Assembly (NCBI GenBank): GCA_033398695.1
Contig: CM065803.1
Coordinates: 49,219,501 to 49,283,500, forward strand
DNA length: 64,000 bases
From: Orobanche coerulescens
Taxonomy: Eukaryota; Streptophyta; Magnoliopsida; Lamiales; Orobanchaceae
Direction of reading: 5' to 3'
Part shown: positions 35,781-46,885 of the stretch, one piece after another
Numbering within the stretch: position 1 is the first letter of the stretch
Layout: every line of letters starts with the position of its first letter
The notes under the pieces: generated by a model
Databases searched by the model: none
What the model was told of the DNA's origin: nothing
The model's input: only the letters and a program-made list of their open reading frames with translations
Program-made: the position numbers and the translations under genes

Positions 35781-36086
35781 ATTTTGTAACACCCCGAGAT
35801 ATTCGGAATAATTACAGCGCCGTAAACCCTTTTAGTAAGGATTTACAAGGCTGATTTAAAAGAAATGTAAATATAAGGCATCAATGCTGCGGAAATTCAA
35901 GTCTACAAAACCGTACAACTGGTTCAACGAGTAATTTATACAACCATATCGAAATGATATTAATACGACACGTGTACTCGAGTACTGAAATCAAAACAAG
36001 AAAACAAATCACCACCAACAACAAACATCACTGAACCCCTTCGTCGTCACGTCGGTACTGTGGCTGTTTCCCTGCTCCTCGGCTAC

Positions 36087-37478
36087 CTGAACATCAAAAC
36101 AAATGTCCACCCCCGAAGGGGTTAGCAAAACGATGCTAGTACAATTATCATATTAAACAATTCGAATATGCATCAACAATACATAACAAGATACACCATA
36201 CGGACTTCCGCTACCGGAATCCGACAATGCGAATCCACAAGATTCCATTAACACAGCATGGGTATTCCAATGATCCAGCCTCAAAGATAGATCCCAAGAT
36301 GATCCGTCGGACCAACACGAGGTGGAAATAACCCGTCCAATGATCCAGCTTCGGCTAGATCCCAAGATGATCCCGTCGGACCAACACGAGGTGGACATCC
36401 GATCCAGCGCCCTCAGCATAGATCGTACAACGTACACAAACACAACTCATGCATACACATATGCCAAATCATTATGTTCATCAACATGAACATACAAACA
36501 CTAGATAACGAATATCATGACAATTCAACGTAATAAATCTCATGTTCAACAACATGAAAAATCACACGCATGCTAAAAATACCAATATTAATATATTACG
36601 ATACTTGCCTCGAAGATGGCAAGAACGAAATACTTCAATGATCTCGACACACTCAAAGGCCGCCTCCTTCGATCAACGTAGCAAGCTCGAACCTTAACAA
36701 AAGGAATGATATACAAATCATCTCAAGTCAAACGATGGCCTAACAATTCGGTCTACGGCCAAAAGCTCAAAATAAACAATCTGCCTGAACCACTTAGCGT
36801 ACGCTACGTACTCTACGTAACGTGCGCTAAGCCCGCGTGTTAGCGTACGCTATCGTCTAAGCCTAGTGTACGCTAGCCATGGATGGACAGTAGCCGACTG
36901 ACTCGACTGATATCATAACGTACGTTACGTACCAAACGTAGCGTGCGTTAACTTATCCCCGATAGCGCATGTTAACTAACGTATGTTAGCGTGCGCTAAC
37001 CGTGCATGGCAGATTACTACAGACAGAAAACTGGAGCTAATGGTGATGAACTCATGAATTCTATGGTGATAATATAGTCATTCCCGAGCATATCATGCTA
37101 ATAAGGTTTGTGGAAGTTCTATACGTACTGAACGACAATGAGATACAAAGATACGGATAATCATCTCAACACCATAATTCATCTTAGATCTTCAAGAAAA
37201 TATTCTAAGTTCCGTTCATCCTACGTTCCAAAACGTATGATTCCAATGTGTAAAGCGTAACAATCTAGGTAATATCCGTTTACTGATCACAAATCGGTTT
37301 GAAAATGCTTAGGAGTCCATAAACTAAAAAGGTTCAAGGGTTCATAAGATATATAGTGCCGATACGTCAAAAGTATCCTTATAACATGCGATGACCGATT
37401 ATAAACGAAATAACTGGCTATCAACACATGATCAAACGTCCTTAAGAACATTACTAATATCGGTGAAGGATCACCTAC
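36087..37478 (-). other. Predicted leader intron inside element E LTR
   Basis: The minus-strand donor-like TTTGAG|GTAGGTG is at 37478. GC-type TTCGAG|GCAAGT is at 36608. The acceptor-like TTTTGATGTTCAG|GTA ends at 36087 and is preceded by the hairpin CCCCTTCGGGG. Confidence 0.45.
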
Positions 37479-37678
37479 CTCAAAGTAGTGAAGAACACGG
37501 AGGAAATCGAAGCAATCCAATGTCGAAGGCTCGAACACCACTCCTCAATGATCTACAATCTTCAATCACGAGCTAGGATGCTGATATGAAGTGTTTAGGA
37601 TGTAGGAAGTTATACTCTAAGTGTAAGAATTCGGATGTGGGAAAAGAAAGGACTGAAAATACGAAAAGGATGTTGTCC

Positions 37679-38000
37679 TATTTATAGGAAATGATTATTA
37701 GCGCGCGCTAGCCCCTGCTCGTAGCGTGCGCTAACGGCTACTGACTTTACTGTACTCGGCACTTAGCGCGCGCTATGCACATGCCTGTAGCGTGCGCTAA
37801 GGCGTTGACTTGGCTTTTCCCGAAATCCGTCCAGGTTCATCCCGACACAATCCGACAGGGGTCCCCGGCCAGATCTCACCTACCGCACGTCTCAATCAAA
37901 TTGACCACGCATAGCGTGCGCTAATGTTCCTTTGTAGCGTGCGCTATGAATCCATGTTAGCGTACGCTACACATAGCCGATAGCGTGCGCTACATGCGCA
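37679..38000 (-). promoter_or_regulatory. Element E U3: TAGCG-CGCTA palindromes and TATA box
   Basis: About eight copies of TAGCGTGCGCTA / TAGCGCGCGCTA variants stand directly upstream (minus strand) of CCTATAAATAGG (37679-37686). The motif is shared with element A although the rest of U3 differs. Confidence 0.8.
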
Positions 38001-38148
38001 GAAATACAATTTTTAAATCACATACATGAAATCATACGCTCGACAACATCGGATTATGAAATACGGTGAATAATACTCAGATCAAGTACAACGATTACAA
38101 TATCACAAGTTCCAAATACATATCAGAAATCTCGGGTATTACAATCGG

Positions 38149-38471
38149 TACGAGGGATGATGAAAGACGAATGATACTAATCACACGAAGGCCAGTTTTG
38201 GGTTCAGTTAGTCGGAGTCCATTGTATTGTCTTTTCCGCTGTCTTATTGTTCGTTGTTGCAAGTATTTTACCCTTGCGTGGGTATGAGTCTGGATGAGTC
38301 TATGTATTTCGATTTGTAAGACATTGACGAAAGACCAAATCGGTCTGTTGGTCCGTTATTTTGATTCGTCGGTATGTAATGTAATGTGTTGTTTTGATGT
38401 CTAGCCTGGTGGATCCTCACGGAGAGGGTCTGCGGCGTGTAATATTCCCGGTTTGATCTGGGGGTGTTACA
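38149..38471 (+). repeat. Element F 3' LTR, end segment right of element E
   Basis: Continues the LTR cut at 28505 and matches 22840-23162. The covarying hairpin is at 38409-38433; it ends gggggtgttaca. Confidence 0.92.
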
Positions 38472-39100
38472 CGCGTGCCGTGGACCGTGGACCTTGGACC
38501 TTGGCCTTGATCTTGATCTTGATCTTGGATTTGGACTTGAATCTTAGATCTTGGATCTTGGATCTTGGCAATTGGTCTTTGGGCTGTTCTTTGGGCCCTC
38601 GTCGTGGGCTAGGCATTGGGCTTTCTTAAAGAATTTTTTGGACTAGCTCAACAATGTTGTTGGGCTCGTATGTGCACATAAGGATGTCCATGTACTCCCT
38701 CGAGCAGTAAAAGGAGCTGAATACAGTCCAGGTGCGTCCTGACTGTTCAAATTCAATCCAAACCTGGAAGTAACCTCCCAAGTGTGATGAGGAGGAGTAA
38801 ATGGACGATTTGAATTCTGTAACTCCTGCCTATTAAATTCCGAAACTCCAGTGTCCAATACAGGCATGAATGCCTGTATTATGACAGCCATTAATGTTGT
38901 GTTTAAACTCCCTGCATGTGTGAGATGGCCTATAAATAGGCATGCATCTCATTGCATCAGAACACACGAAAAATCGAAAAGTTTTTTCTGCATACTCTGC
39001 ATTTAGCATTTCATAAGTCAGTCCAGTCATCAGTTCGTTCCTGTTTGTCGGAGCTCGTGAGTTTGTAGTGCTACTACCTTCGAGACGAAGCCGTTTTATC
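38472..39100 (+). other. Short non-LTR segment: GATCTTG microsatellite and TATA-bearing promoter-like DNA
   Basis: 38480-38575 is a degenerate (gatcttg)n / (gaccttg)n tract. At about 38922-38945 a TATA box sits in an inverted repeat (GCCTAT AA ATAGGC), followed by a leader-like run (attgcatcagaacacacg). The segment resumes at 62983 after element C, so the original unit was split by C. It may be an old copia-type LTR or a gene promoter. I cannot tell which, and see no ORF. Confidence 0.5.
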
Positions 39101-39589
39101 TGTAATATCCGCAATTTTCGATTTTTGGTAAATTTCTTTTTTCGGCCGGAGTCCGTTTTGACGACTCGCTCATGACCGTTTCGTCATTTCGAGAATGATT
39201 AATTCTGCACTTTTTGTCATCCGAGTTCGTTTCAGTATCGTTTTGTTGAGTTCCGAGCTTTTTAGCGACTTTTCCGCACTTGAGCTCGATTCTTGCGAAT
39301 CTCGTCCAAAACTGTTGTTTCGAGTTTCTCGTAAGTTAATTTGATGTTATTATTCATGTTGCGAGCTTTGTTTTGGTGTTTCGATCGCGTATCGTGATTT
39401 TCGGACGTTTTGGGCCATTTTCGTAATTTACCAAAGTTTTGGGTAATTACTTCCGTTGTCGAATTCCGAGCCTTCGGGTGGTCGGAATTGTGTGTTCTCT
39501 TAGCTCTTAGATTCGTCTTTGCGAGTACGTCAGAATCAGATCATCGATTCGTATTCGTGTTCGGGTTTCGGTCGTCGCCGTCGGAGTTG

Positions 39590-39910
39590 GCCCCGGCCGA
39601 GTCATGGCCGGGCAATCTGGGCCCAGGCCGGCACTGTCCGAGTCACGGCCGGCAGTGCTCGGCAGCTTCTGGACGAGTCACGGCCGGTAGTGCTCGGCAG
39701 CTTCTGGCTGAGCAGGCCGTCCGTGGGCCGCGGCACATGCCGGCAGGGCCGCGGCACACTCTGTGGTATTTTTCGGCCAAACCGACTGTACCGAGTGCCG
39801 CGGCACACGCCGGCCGGGCCGCGGCACACTGCCGACCACTGGGAGCCATTTTTGGGCCTGTGCCGCGGCACACTCCCGCTGGGCCGCGGCACACTGTGCA
39901 GCCTATTTAT
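39590..39910 (+). promoter_or_regulatory. Element C U3: GCCGCGGCACA palindrome array and TATA box
   Basis: Three gagtca(c/t)ggccg repeats (39597-39690) are followed by about six copies of TGCCGCGGCACA / GGCCGCGGCACA, then ctatttat (about 39903-39910). LTR2-4 have the same layout at 49690-49994, 55060-55365 and 60420-60722, with many small indels. Confidence 0.8.
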
Positions 39911-42428
39911 GGCCCTGCAGACGGGTTTTTGGCCATTTTTCTCCTCCTTCTCCTTCTCTTCCACGGCTGAAGGTATGCTCATCATGGATCCATGTTGTTT
40001 GACAACAAATACATGAAGTTATTGAGGTTATATCATCAAACAATCATCCTATATCGTCCTTTGATCCAGCGAATCAAGGTAATCTTTCCTAGAACCCTAG
40101 TTTCTTGAATTTGGGGTTTTTTGCATTTTTGTCCGATTCGTTCCGTGTTGTTGATTAATTCATGATGGGTATGATTAATCTTGGTAGTATTATTGTGTTT
40201 AACATCATTTAATCCATTGTTCTTCGTCGAATCGAAGTATATTTCTTGATTTCCTTCGAATCGACTTTTTGGGGGATTTGTCCTCGATCTCGTTTTTCAT
40301 CCGTTTTTGATGGATCGATTATGGTTAAATGATGTTGTTAAACATATTCTATGAATTGTATATCCATATTTCAACTTGGAATTCCATTTTCGTGTTTTGT
40401 CGGGACGAATCGTGTTCTTGAACGTTTTGGGGAAAACGCTTGAACATTCGTCGTTCGTTCTTTGAATTCAGTGGCTTTGGGTCATACTTTGGAATTCATT
40501 TTCGCTGTTATTGTCTTCGTTCGTAGTTCATTGTTGCGAGTTGGCGTTCGGTGGAGTCGGCGGGTTCGTAGTCGGTTCGTGCCAACCTACTCCGGTCGAT
40601 TCTCCGCGTTGTGGTTGTTCAAGGCAAGTACCTTGCCCATACTATTCTTGTTTTGTGGATATGATAATTGGTGATCGTCTAAATATGTTGGTTTGGTCAT
40701 TTGAAAATTATTTTCAAAAGGTTCGATTAGCCTTGCTAAAGGCTCTCTTTCAAAACGCGTTTGTTTCGTAAGTGTGTGGGTTGTAAGTGACTACGTGTAT
40801 CCTTTGGATATGTTTGGAGTTGATATGGTGTTTGATAATGCGTGTGTACATCTATGGCTTCATTGCAGTGTATTGCGGTTTTGACATGATGTGATGTTAG
40901 TTGTTACTCCTTTGAAAGGAGGCTGCGATGCTTAATGTTGTTTCGTTTCATAATCGATTATTGTTGTGTGCTTGTTATACGTGATGTGCCTCCGGGTAGG
41001 ATTGTTGAATCTCCGGGATCCATACTTGCTAGTATGGGTCGGGCGAGACCGTAGGGTTATCCAATCCGGGTATGTCTTGCGGGGACTCCGAGGTTCGTGG
41101 CTTGTTAGCCCGATGCCGGGATAACTAGTGGGGTTATCATCGGGTATGTCTTGCGGGGACTCCGAGGTTCGTGGATTGTTAGCCCGATGCCGGGATAACT
41201 CACTACGCCATAAGTGCTCATAGGCAATGCTTTTAGCTAGTGTTGCCACCAAAGCGTTTCAATAGATTGCTGATTTTTGATCTTTTGAAACACTACTGAA
41301 ATAGTATTGCACTAGATATACATCCGGTGTTGCAAGATAAAAATGGTGTTGCGCGACGTGCAACACCTGTGATGGTGTTGCATTATATCTAATTTTTTAA
41401 TAATTTTTTCAAGTTATTGTCAAAAACAAGCACAATGAAATGAAATTTAAATTTTGATAATTTTTTACTCTTAAAGTTTGATATAAAACATATGATAAAT
41501 TTGATTTAAATTATTTATATTTAATATAAATACTTATTATATTTTTTAATATTGTAATTAAAAATTATAAATATTTTCTATAATTTTAAAGTTTAACATA
41601 TTATCAATATATATAATGAAATTTAAATTACGATATATGTTTTATTTTCAAAGTTTGATATATAATATAATATAAATTATAACTTATATATATTTAAATT
41701 ATTTAATATAAACACACATTATAAATTTTAATAATAAAATTTCAAAATTTTAAATTATAAAAAATAATACAATCCTTTTTAAAAATACTTATATAGCGTT
41801 TAATTAGGAAGCGCTATGTAACAGTACACTTACATAGTGTTTTTAGAAAATGCTATGGTAGGTTCCGTATTTTAAGTAATATTTTTAATCCTCGATCCGT
41901 CAATTAAAAAGGTATTTTGAATTTTTTATTTTGGATTTGATTTGAAGGATTAAATTCTTTTATTGTTTAGATCTGAATGATTGCTCAATGATTTCCTAGT
42001 TTTTTTCCCTATTTGATTGATTGCTAAGTGTATTATGCTGGTGTGGTTATATTATGTTATCTGTTTTGTTATAATATTTTGGCCCAACCCGATCCGTTAT
42101 AACATTTTTATTATCCCAGCCTGAACCCGGCTGAAAGCCCATGACAGCTCTTTTTAGTGGAAGCCGTCCGATTGAGATTATTAATCTCCCCTTCATTAGG
42201 ACCGTCCGATCACCCCTTATAACCCCCTAACCCTACTCCCTCTTCTCACCGCCTCTCTCATTCTCTCCTCTCTCCCCTCACTGTTCTGTCACTCAGCCGC
42301 CGTGATTCCTCCCCTCCCCTCGGTTCAGCTGCCATGGCGCCCTCCCCTTCGTCCCCTTCGTCCGCCGCCTTCCGTAGTCCTTCCGCCTTCCGGCGCATTC
42401 CTGCAACTTAGGGTTTCAGTTCCTAATC

Positions 42429-42537
42429 ATGTTAGCAGTACCCACCTCTGGCTCCGTGACTCCATCTGTCGACTCCGTCCAGTCCCGCAGAAAGAGAAAA
42501 GAGACTGCCGCGCAACAAGAGTCATCACCGGCTTCAG
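42429..42537 (+). pseudogene. Captured gene fragment 1: putative 5' UTR and first coding exon
   Basis: A CT-rich leader-like stretch (42200-42330, contains ctctctcattctctcctctc) is followed by an ATG at 42429 opening about 36 codons that end at a donor-like CTTCAG|GTTAGT (42537/42538). The peptide has a basic patch (RRKRKE) resembling a nuclear signal. Another ATG at 42334 gives only a 25-codon frame. Source gene not recognised. Confidence 0.45.
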
Positions 42538-43098
42538 GTTAGTATCTCCGGAATTTATACGTGATTTAACTTGACCACAAAAACTCTTGGAAGTCTGCGT
42601 GGAATGTATACTATTATTTAGAAAAGTTTTTTGTTTGAGAGGTATAATGGATTAGATTGCTGTGCTTTTGTCGCGGTAGCCTAAATGTAAGAAGGCACTA
42701 TCTAAGTAACCATCTTCTTGGTGTTGATGAAACATTGGCAATTTGTTGAGTTCTCATGCGAGTAGTTCTGTTAGAAGTATGCCAAAAACGTTTAAGAATT
42801 AATGCTTTTTTGTTTGACCCTCGTCTGATTACTAGTGAAGGATTTGTATGATTGGTCAAACATGTAGTATAATATGAGGCACCTTTAGCTGGACTTCTTA
42901 CCATAGGTGTGCATATAGCAGACACCGATTAGTAGTATTACCTATCAATATTTGTAGCACTGCACGGTTCTTCTTTCTATTAAAGAACATGACTATTTTT
43001 GCACGAATGAATGAATTATTTATTATGTTTATTTTTGGTTGAGTCGATGGTGCCCATGAGCCCTCAGTGGTGGTTACAACAACCAATGAATATGTCTA

Positions 43099-43566
43099 GC
43101 AAAGAATGGAATCTCTGAGCTTGAGCATTTGTTGAAGCAAAGAACCTTCACCAGGTAAGGTTTTAAATGGATCGTGAGAGGGTTGAAGATGTTTGTGGTA
43201 CAACTATGACAAAGGACGTTTTAGAGTAGTTTAGCTACAATTTTCATGATTTAGCCGTCCAAGCTGCTTCTGCAAGATTGTATTAGCAATTGCGTATGCT
43301 TGGTCCTTTGAATGCCCATATTTTTCTTTGGTTAACTTGCTTCTTAATTCGAAACATTTGATTGCAGGTCTGAAGTTGTCCATTTGAGAGAACTACTGCA
43401 GTCAAGAGCAGTAGAACTATCATTTGGGGGTGTTGGCCAAATAAATGAAGATAATGCTTTAGATTTTGCAAGGCGTCAACAGTTTGCAAGTGGGCGCGTG
43501 GAAGAAAACAGAATTGGTGGGAATAGATCTTCTGCTCTTATGTCAACTCCTATCGTCAATTCAAAA
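43099..43566 (+). pseudogene. Captured gene fragment 2: two adjoining exons, nucleoporin NUP1/NUP136-like
   Basis: Exon one, about 43099-43154, ends CACCAG|GTAAGG and encodes NGISELEHLLKQRTFT. Exon two is 43368-43566 (acceptor GATTGCAG, donor AAAA|GTAAGT) and continues in phase with SEVVHLRELLQSRAVELSFG and, near its end, LMSTPIVNSK. Intron sites are intact, which points to capture of genomic DNA, not of a cDNA. The 'LL-K-FTRSE...LLxSRAV' pattern recalls the N-terminal part of plant nuclear pore protein NUP1 (also called NUP136); this is from memory of the family and not certain. The rest of the gene is missing. Confidence 0.55.
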
Positions 43567-43899
43567 GTAAGTTAAACCTCGTGTCATACATGCGTGCATG
43601 CATACATTCCCTCCCACTGTTGTCATATTGCTGGTCGCTTGTCTTGTGATGTCTTCATACTGCCATGGATATCTTCGCTGATTTGCTTCCTATTTTTTTT
43701 CACTTTCTCGAGACGAAGAGTTTTTTTTTTTTTGGGTTTTACAATTGTAATGCGATGACACTTAGCTACTTAATGATACTCGTATTGCTCCGACATACAC
43801 ACGTGGATTACGCAAATTAACCGACTTCTCTTTTCTAAAAAAACCCGTCTTTGACCTTAATATTGGAATCAATTCTCATCCATAATTACATGAATACTC

Positions 43900-45140
43900 T
43901 GGTTATTCAAATTATTTGATTTCATTCTTTGTGTAGTTTTTAAGATCATCACATTCACCATCGGGCGAATAAAAACTCATCCATGGAACAGTTATTATCT
44001 CTCGTGCGTTGTTTAGTGTTTTTTTGTCGAAGGGATATTATATTATCATTTGTTACCAAATGAACCAATGCCATCAATAGCAATGCTTTGGGTACACCCA
44101 ATTGATGATCCACATGGTGATATGATTGCCACGGTGTCCAGATTTGATTACCGAATTCTTGTGGTTACTTGATTTCTCTTACTATGTAGTTTAGGTCATT
44201 GCATTTAATTTGCATGCGAATAAAAGGACCACTATGGGAATACTTATTGTGTCTCGTGCATTTTTGTTTAAGTCATCAAAGGAATTTGTAATTGGCTACT
44301 GAATGGAACAGTTCATCAATGCCATCAATAGCTATCCGTCGGTTATTTGGTTATTTGATGACACTCTAGTTAGTTCAATGACTCATAGGTATCAAATGTA
44401 TGGACACTTTACTTTTTTTCTCATACTACATGCATTTTCTTATTTCGTTCAAAGTATGGGCTGAAGCATTAATCATATTCGATTCGTTCAAACCCCCCCC
44501 CCCCCACACACACAGAGAAACATTTTTTCTCTTTCTGTATATTTGGGGAGGAGGGGATGGTCACTTCATGTTGGAAATATGTCGGAATACGGGAATAGCA
44601 TTGTTAATTAACTAGCTGACATAGAGGATGTGAAAATAAATGTTCCTTAGCATGTTCAGGTTGCTGGACCCCTTGATCATAAGCTAGAGGAGAATATTGT
44701 GGGAAATTCACAGTTTCGTTGGCAAAGGTTTTGAATCCCATTTACAACACATTTCATGTTTTCCAGTTCTTTTCGTGATGATACTCAAACAATTCTTCTT
44801 TTGTTTATTGTAGTGATGTTGATGATCCGCACACATTCATTGATCTCTTTGTTTCAAGCGCAGAACCGTAAGGACCATTTCTTACAAGAACCTATTATCT
44901 GCTGCATAGTAACAAATATCAGTTCTAAATACTTTCTTTATTTGTATTATATATAATATATATATTATAATATATATATATATATACGATCTGAATTACA
45001 CATATATTATATATTAGTTATATATTAATGTATAATATATATGCGGTCAGATTTTTCTGCCTATTTTTAACAAACTGGTTATGAAATGATTTTAGTTCTT
45101 CAGGAAAATGGAAGGGTGATTCTGCTTATTTCTTGACCTA
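43900..45140 (+). other. CACTA interior: duplicated intron-like sequence and simple repeats
   Basis: About 43950-44100 and 44200-44350 are diverged direct repeats (gcgaataaaa...ctcgtgc...ccatcaatagc). A C(13)ACACA tract is at about 44492-44512 and a (TA)-rich tract at 44945-45045. Apart from fragment 3 this region shows no coding signal. Confidence 0.6.
44660..44867 (+). pseudogene. Captured gene fragment 3: two in-phase exons of unknown gene
   Basis: 44660-44727 (acceptor ATGTTCAG, donor CAAAG|GTTTTG) and 44814-44867 (acceptor TTATTGTAG, donor AACC|GTAAGG) join in one open phase: VAGPLDHKLEENIVGNSQFR and DVDDPHTFIDLFVSSAEP. A further open stretch at about 45151-45300 (TGEDNSTYSADIGEFYATIS) does not join in phase. 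No family recognised; it may or may not be the same source gene as fragment 2. Confidence 0.45.
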
Positions 45141-45529
45141 TATGCTAGAAGATAACTGGTGAAGATAATTCTACTTATTCTGCTGATATTGGAGAATTTT
45201 ATGCAACGATATCAAGTGAACAAGATGATAATGGCACTCCTATGACTCAAGGCGGCACCACTTATCACTTATTTCAATATGTAACTTTCGATCACTTGTA
45301 TTTAGACTTATTAATTTTGTACTTTTTAAGTTAGATTGGTGGTGTTGCTTGGTTTGTATTTTGTATTTTGTATTAGATCCTTTTTGGTTTTTGGTTGCCT
45401 TGGTTTATTTCGGATGGATTGATGTAAAAATAAAATAGTTATTTCAAAATATTTGTTTGAAGTGTTGCTTTTTACTTTAGCTGGTATTGTATTTATAAAA
45501 GTAGTATTACAAAACAAAAAAATGCTGAT

Positions 45530-45680
45530 GTGGCATAGATGTGGGGCCTATTGCTGACATGGCACAAAAGCAGAACCCATTGATGATGTGGCATAAATGT
45601 GGACCCCATTACCTACTGATGACGCGGCACAAAGGTGGGACCCACTGATGATGTGGCACATGTGGACCCTATGTTCTATT
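45530..45680 (+). repeat. Degenerate about 30-bp repeat near the CACTA right end
   Basis: Five variants of gatgtggcayaaatgtggac + cc, the usual kind of subterminal repetition in CACTA elements. Confidence 0.65.
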
Positions 45681-46885
45681 TTTTTTAAAATCTTAGGCAA
45701 CATCATTTGTTGTTGCCCTACTTGGTTATATTGTTGCATTATAGGCGTAATGCAATATTTTTCCATTGTTGCAATAGAGACTAGAAGTGTTGCCTTAGGT
45801 GTCAAAGGCAACGGCCGTATTGGCAACAAGAGTTTGGTGTTGCCTTTGGCCTAAGACAACACTTTTCGTGTCTTCTGCAACAATAAACAGGCATTGCCTA
45901 TGAGCACTTATGGCGTAGTGACTTATGGTTGTGATTTGTGTGTGATTTGTTTAGCTAGCCAGCTCGGGAGGGTCCTTCGAGGCCTCGAGTGGGATTTGTG
46001 GCTTCGTCCCGGTCCTAGGCGATGCATGTGTGTGATTTGTTTAGCTAGCCAGCTCGGGAGGGTCCTTCGAGGCCTCGAGTGGGATATGTGGCTTCGTCCC
46101 GGTCCTAGGCGATGCGCGTGCGCGATTATGTTTTGTTGATTTTTATGTCCATCGAGGACACGTGATGTTGGGATCTGGCCCTGTGAGTTGTTGTCGGTTT
46201 TCTATTTGCGAAAACAAAACCATTGGGCTGTGACCCTATTGATTTTTGGAAAGATATGGATTTGATAATCCTAATTTGATTTCTATTAAAACTCCCGAGG
46301 GTATTTTAAACCATCTTGCAAACCATTCTCGTTATTTGTGATCTTTCGGATTTGGAAAGTTTTACTCAAAATCTTGCCTCGGGAAGTACTTTTAGTTACT
46401 TTTGGATTTTTGAGGATTTCTGGTTATTGTTATTCGTGGAATGTGAATTGTATGGCTCGTATTTTTGCACTTGTACTTGCACTAGCAAAACAGTGGAGTT
46501 TTGCTAACCCCCGAGTATTCGGGGGGTGGATGTCTATTTTTGCATTCAGGTTTTGGAGCATAACACAGGGTCGGCACGAAGGATGATGAAAGACGAATGA
46601 TACTAATCACACGAGGATCCGTTGATGTCGTATTGGTCTAGTTGTATTTTCTTTTCCGCTGCAGTATCTTTTCCCCGTTGTACGGGAGTTTATTGTATTT
46701 TGACCCCTGCGAGGGTATGCGTTTGGATTTGAGTTGTATGTTATTATTGAAAGACCAAATCGGTCTACTGAGTCATTTTAGCCTTAAAGGCGATGTTTAG
46801 ATGTTTGATTTTAGTTATCAGCCTGGTAGATCCTCGAGGAGAGGGTCTACGGCGTATAATATCCCTGAGTGGAATGGGTGTCACA

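Larger units (their letters stand above)
28506..38143 (-). mobile_element. Element E: full-length but defective Ty3/gypsy chromovirus-like element (Tekay/Del type)
   Basis: TSD atcgg is at 28501-28505 and 38144-38148; the empty site is at about 22831. On the minus strand: 5' LTR 35785-38143, primer site, gag, protease, RT, RNase H, integrase with a chromodomain-like tail, polypurine tract, 3' LTR 28506-30871. This gene order defines Ty3/gypsy. It is the only element here with pol. Lesions include a gag frameshift and stop, a protease frameshift at the active site, and a 26-bp tandem duplication in RNase H. The LTRs are very similar, so the insertion is recent. Confidence 0.95.
35785..38143 (-). 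repeat. Element E 5' LTR, about 2.36 kb
   Basis: The minus strand starts TGTAATACCCGAG and ends GGGGTGTTACA. It carries U3 palindromes (37695-38000), TATA (37679-37686), a second palindrome cluster (36790-37000) and the 3'-end hairpin (35822-35846: arms GTAAATCCTT / AAGGGTTTAC, loop ACTAA, fully paired with one G-T). Confidence 0.94.
6638..38471 (+). mobile_element. Element F: older non-autonomous LTR retrotransposon hosting A, B (with D) and E
   Basis: Removing the inserted elements leaves the end of a 5' LTR, a 2.66-kb interior and a complete 3' LTR of about 3.0 kb. The two LTR portions match closely (6638-7345 with about 27312-28010, and 22357-23162 with about 28020-28505 plus 38149-38471). 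No gag or pol motif is visible in the interior. LTR ends and interior resemble element C, so F and C are one family. The start of its 5' LTR lies left of the window beyond element A. Confidence 0.88.
41201..45920 (+). mobile_element. CACTA (En/Spm-type) DNA transposon, non-autonomous, carrying gene fragments
   Basis: A 3-bp TSD act (41198-41200, 45921-45923) interrupts gataacttatgg, which is intact in LTR2-4. The terminal inverted repeats are perfect over 30 bp and start CACTACGCCATAAGTGCTCA (41201-41230; mate 45891-45920). Subterminal zones are dense in tgttgc / gcaaca motifs on both sides, as expected for transposase-binding repeats in this superfamily. No transposase domain was recognised. 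The interior holds spliced-gene-like pieces in plus orientation. Confidence 0.95.
39101..46885 (+). repeat. Element C LTR1 (interrupted by CACTA element)
   Basis: Starts TGTAATATCCGC and ends GGGTGTCACA. Without the 4.72-kb CACTA and its 3-bp duplication it is about 3.06 kb. Two in-LTR tandem duplications are visible: gggtatgtcttgcggggact... (about 41070-41200) and agctagccagctcgggaggg... (about 45950-46115). Confidence 0.93.

Noticed and set aside
39410..40016. Long overlapping frames over the GC-rich U3 array of element C (also 49514-50100, 54874-55555 and 60241-60829)
   Set aside because: GC-rich palindromes lack stop codons in several frames at once. The proteins are arginine/glycine/alanine-rich, differ between copies by frameshift, and lie across the promoter.
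42220..42240. Telomere-like aaccccctaaccctac
   Set aside because: Less than two imperfect units inside a CACTA element; at most a telo-box-like promoter motif, not an interstitial telomere array.
44945..45045. (TA)-rich palindrome as a possible MITE or hairpin RNA
   Set aside because: Simple dinucleotide expansion without terminal repeats or target duplication.
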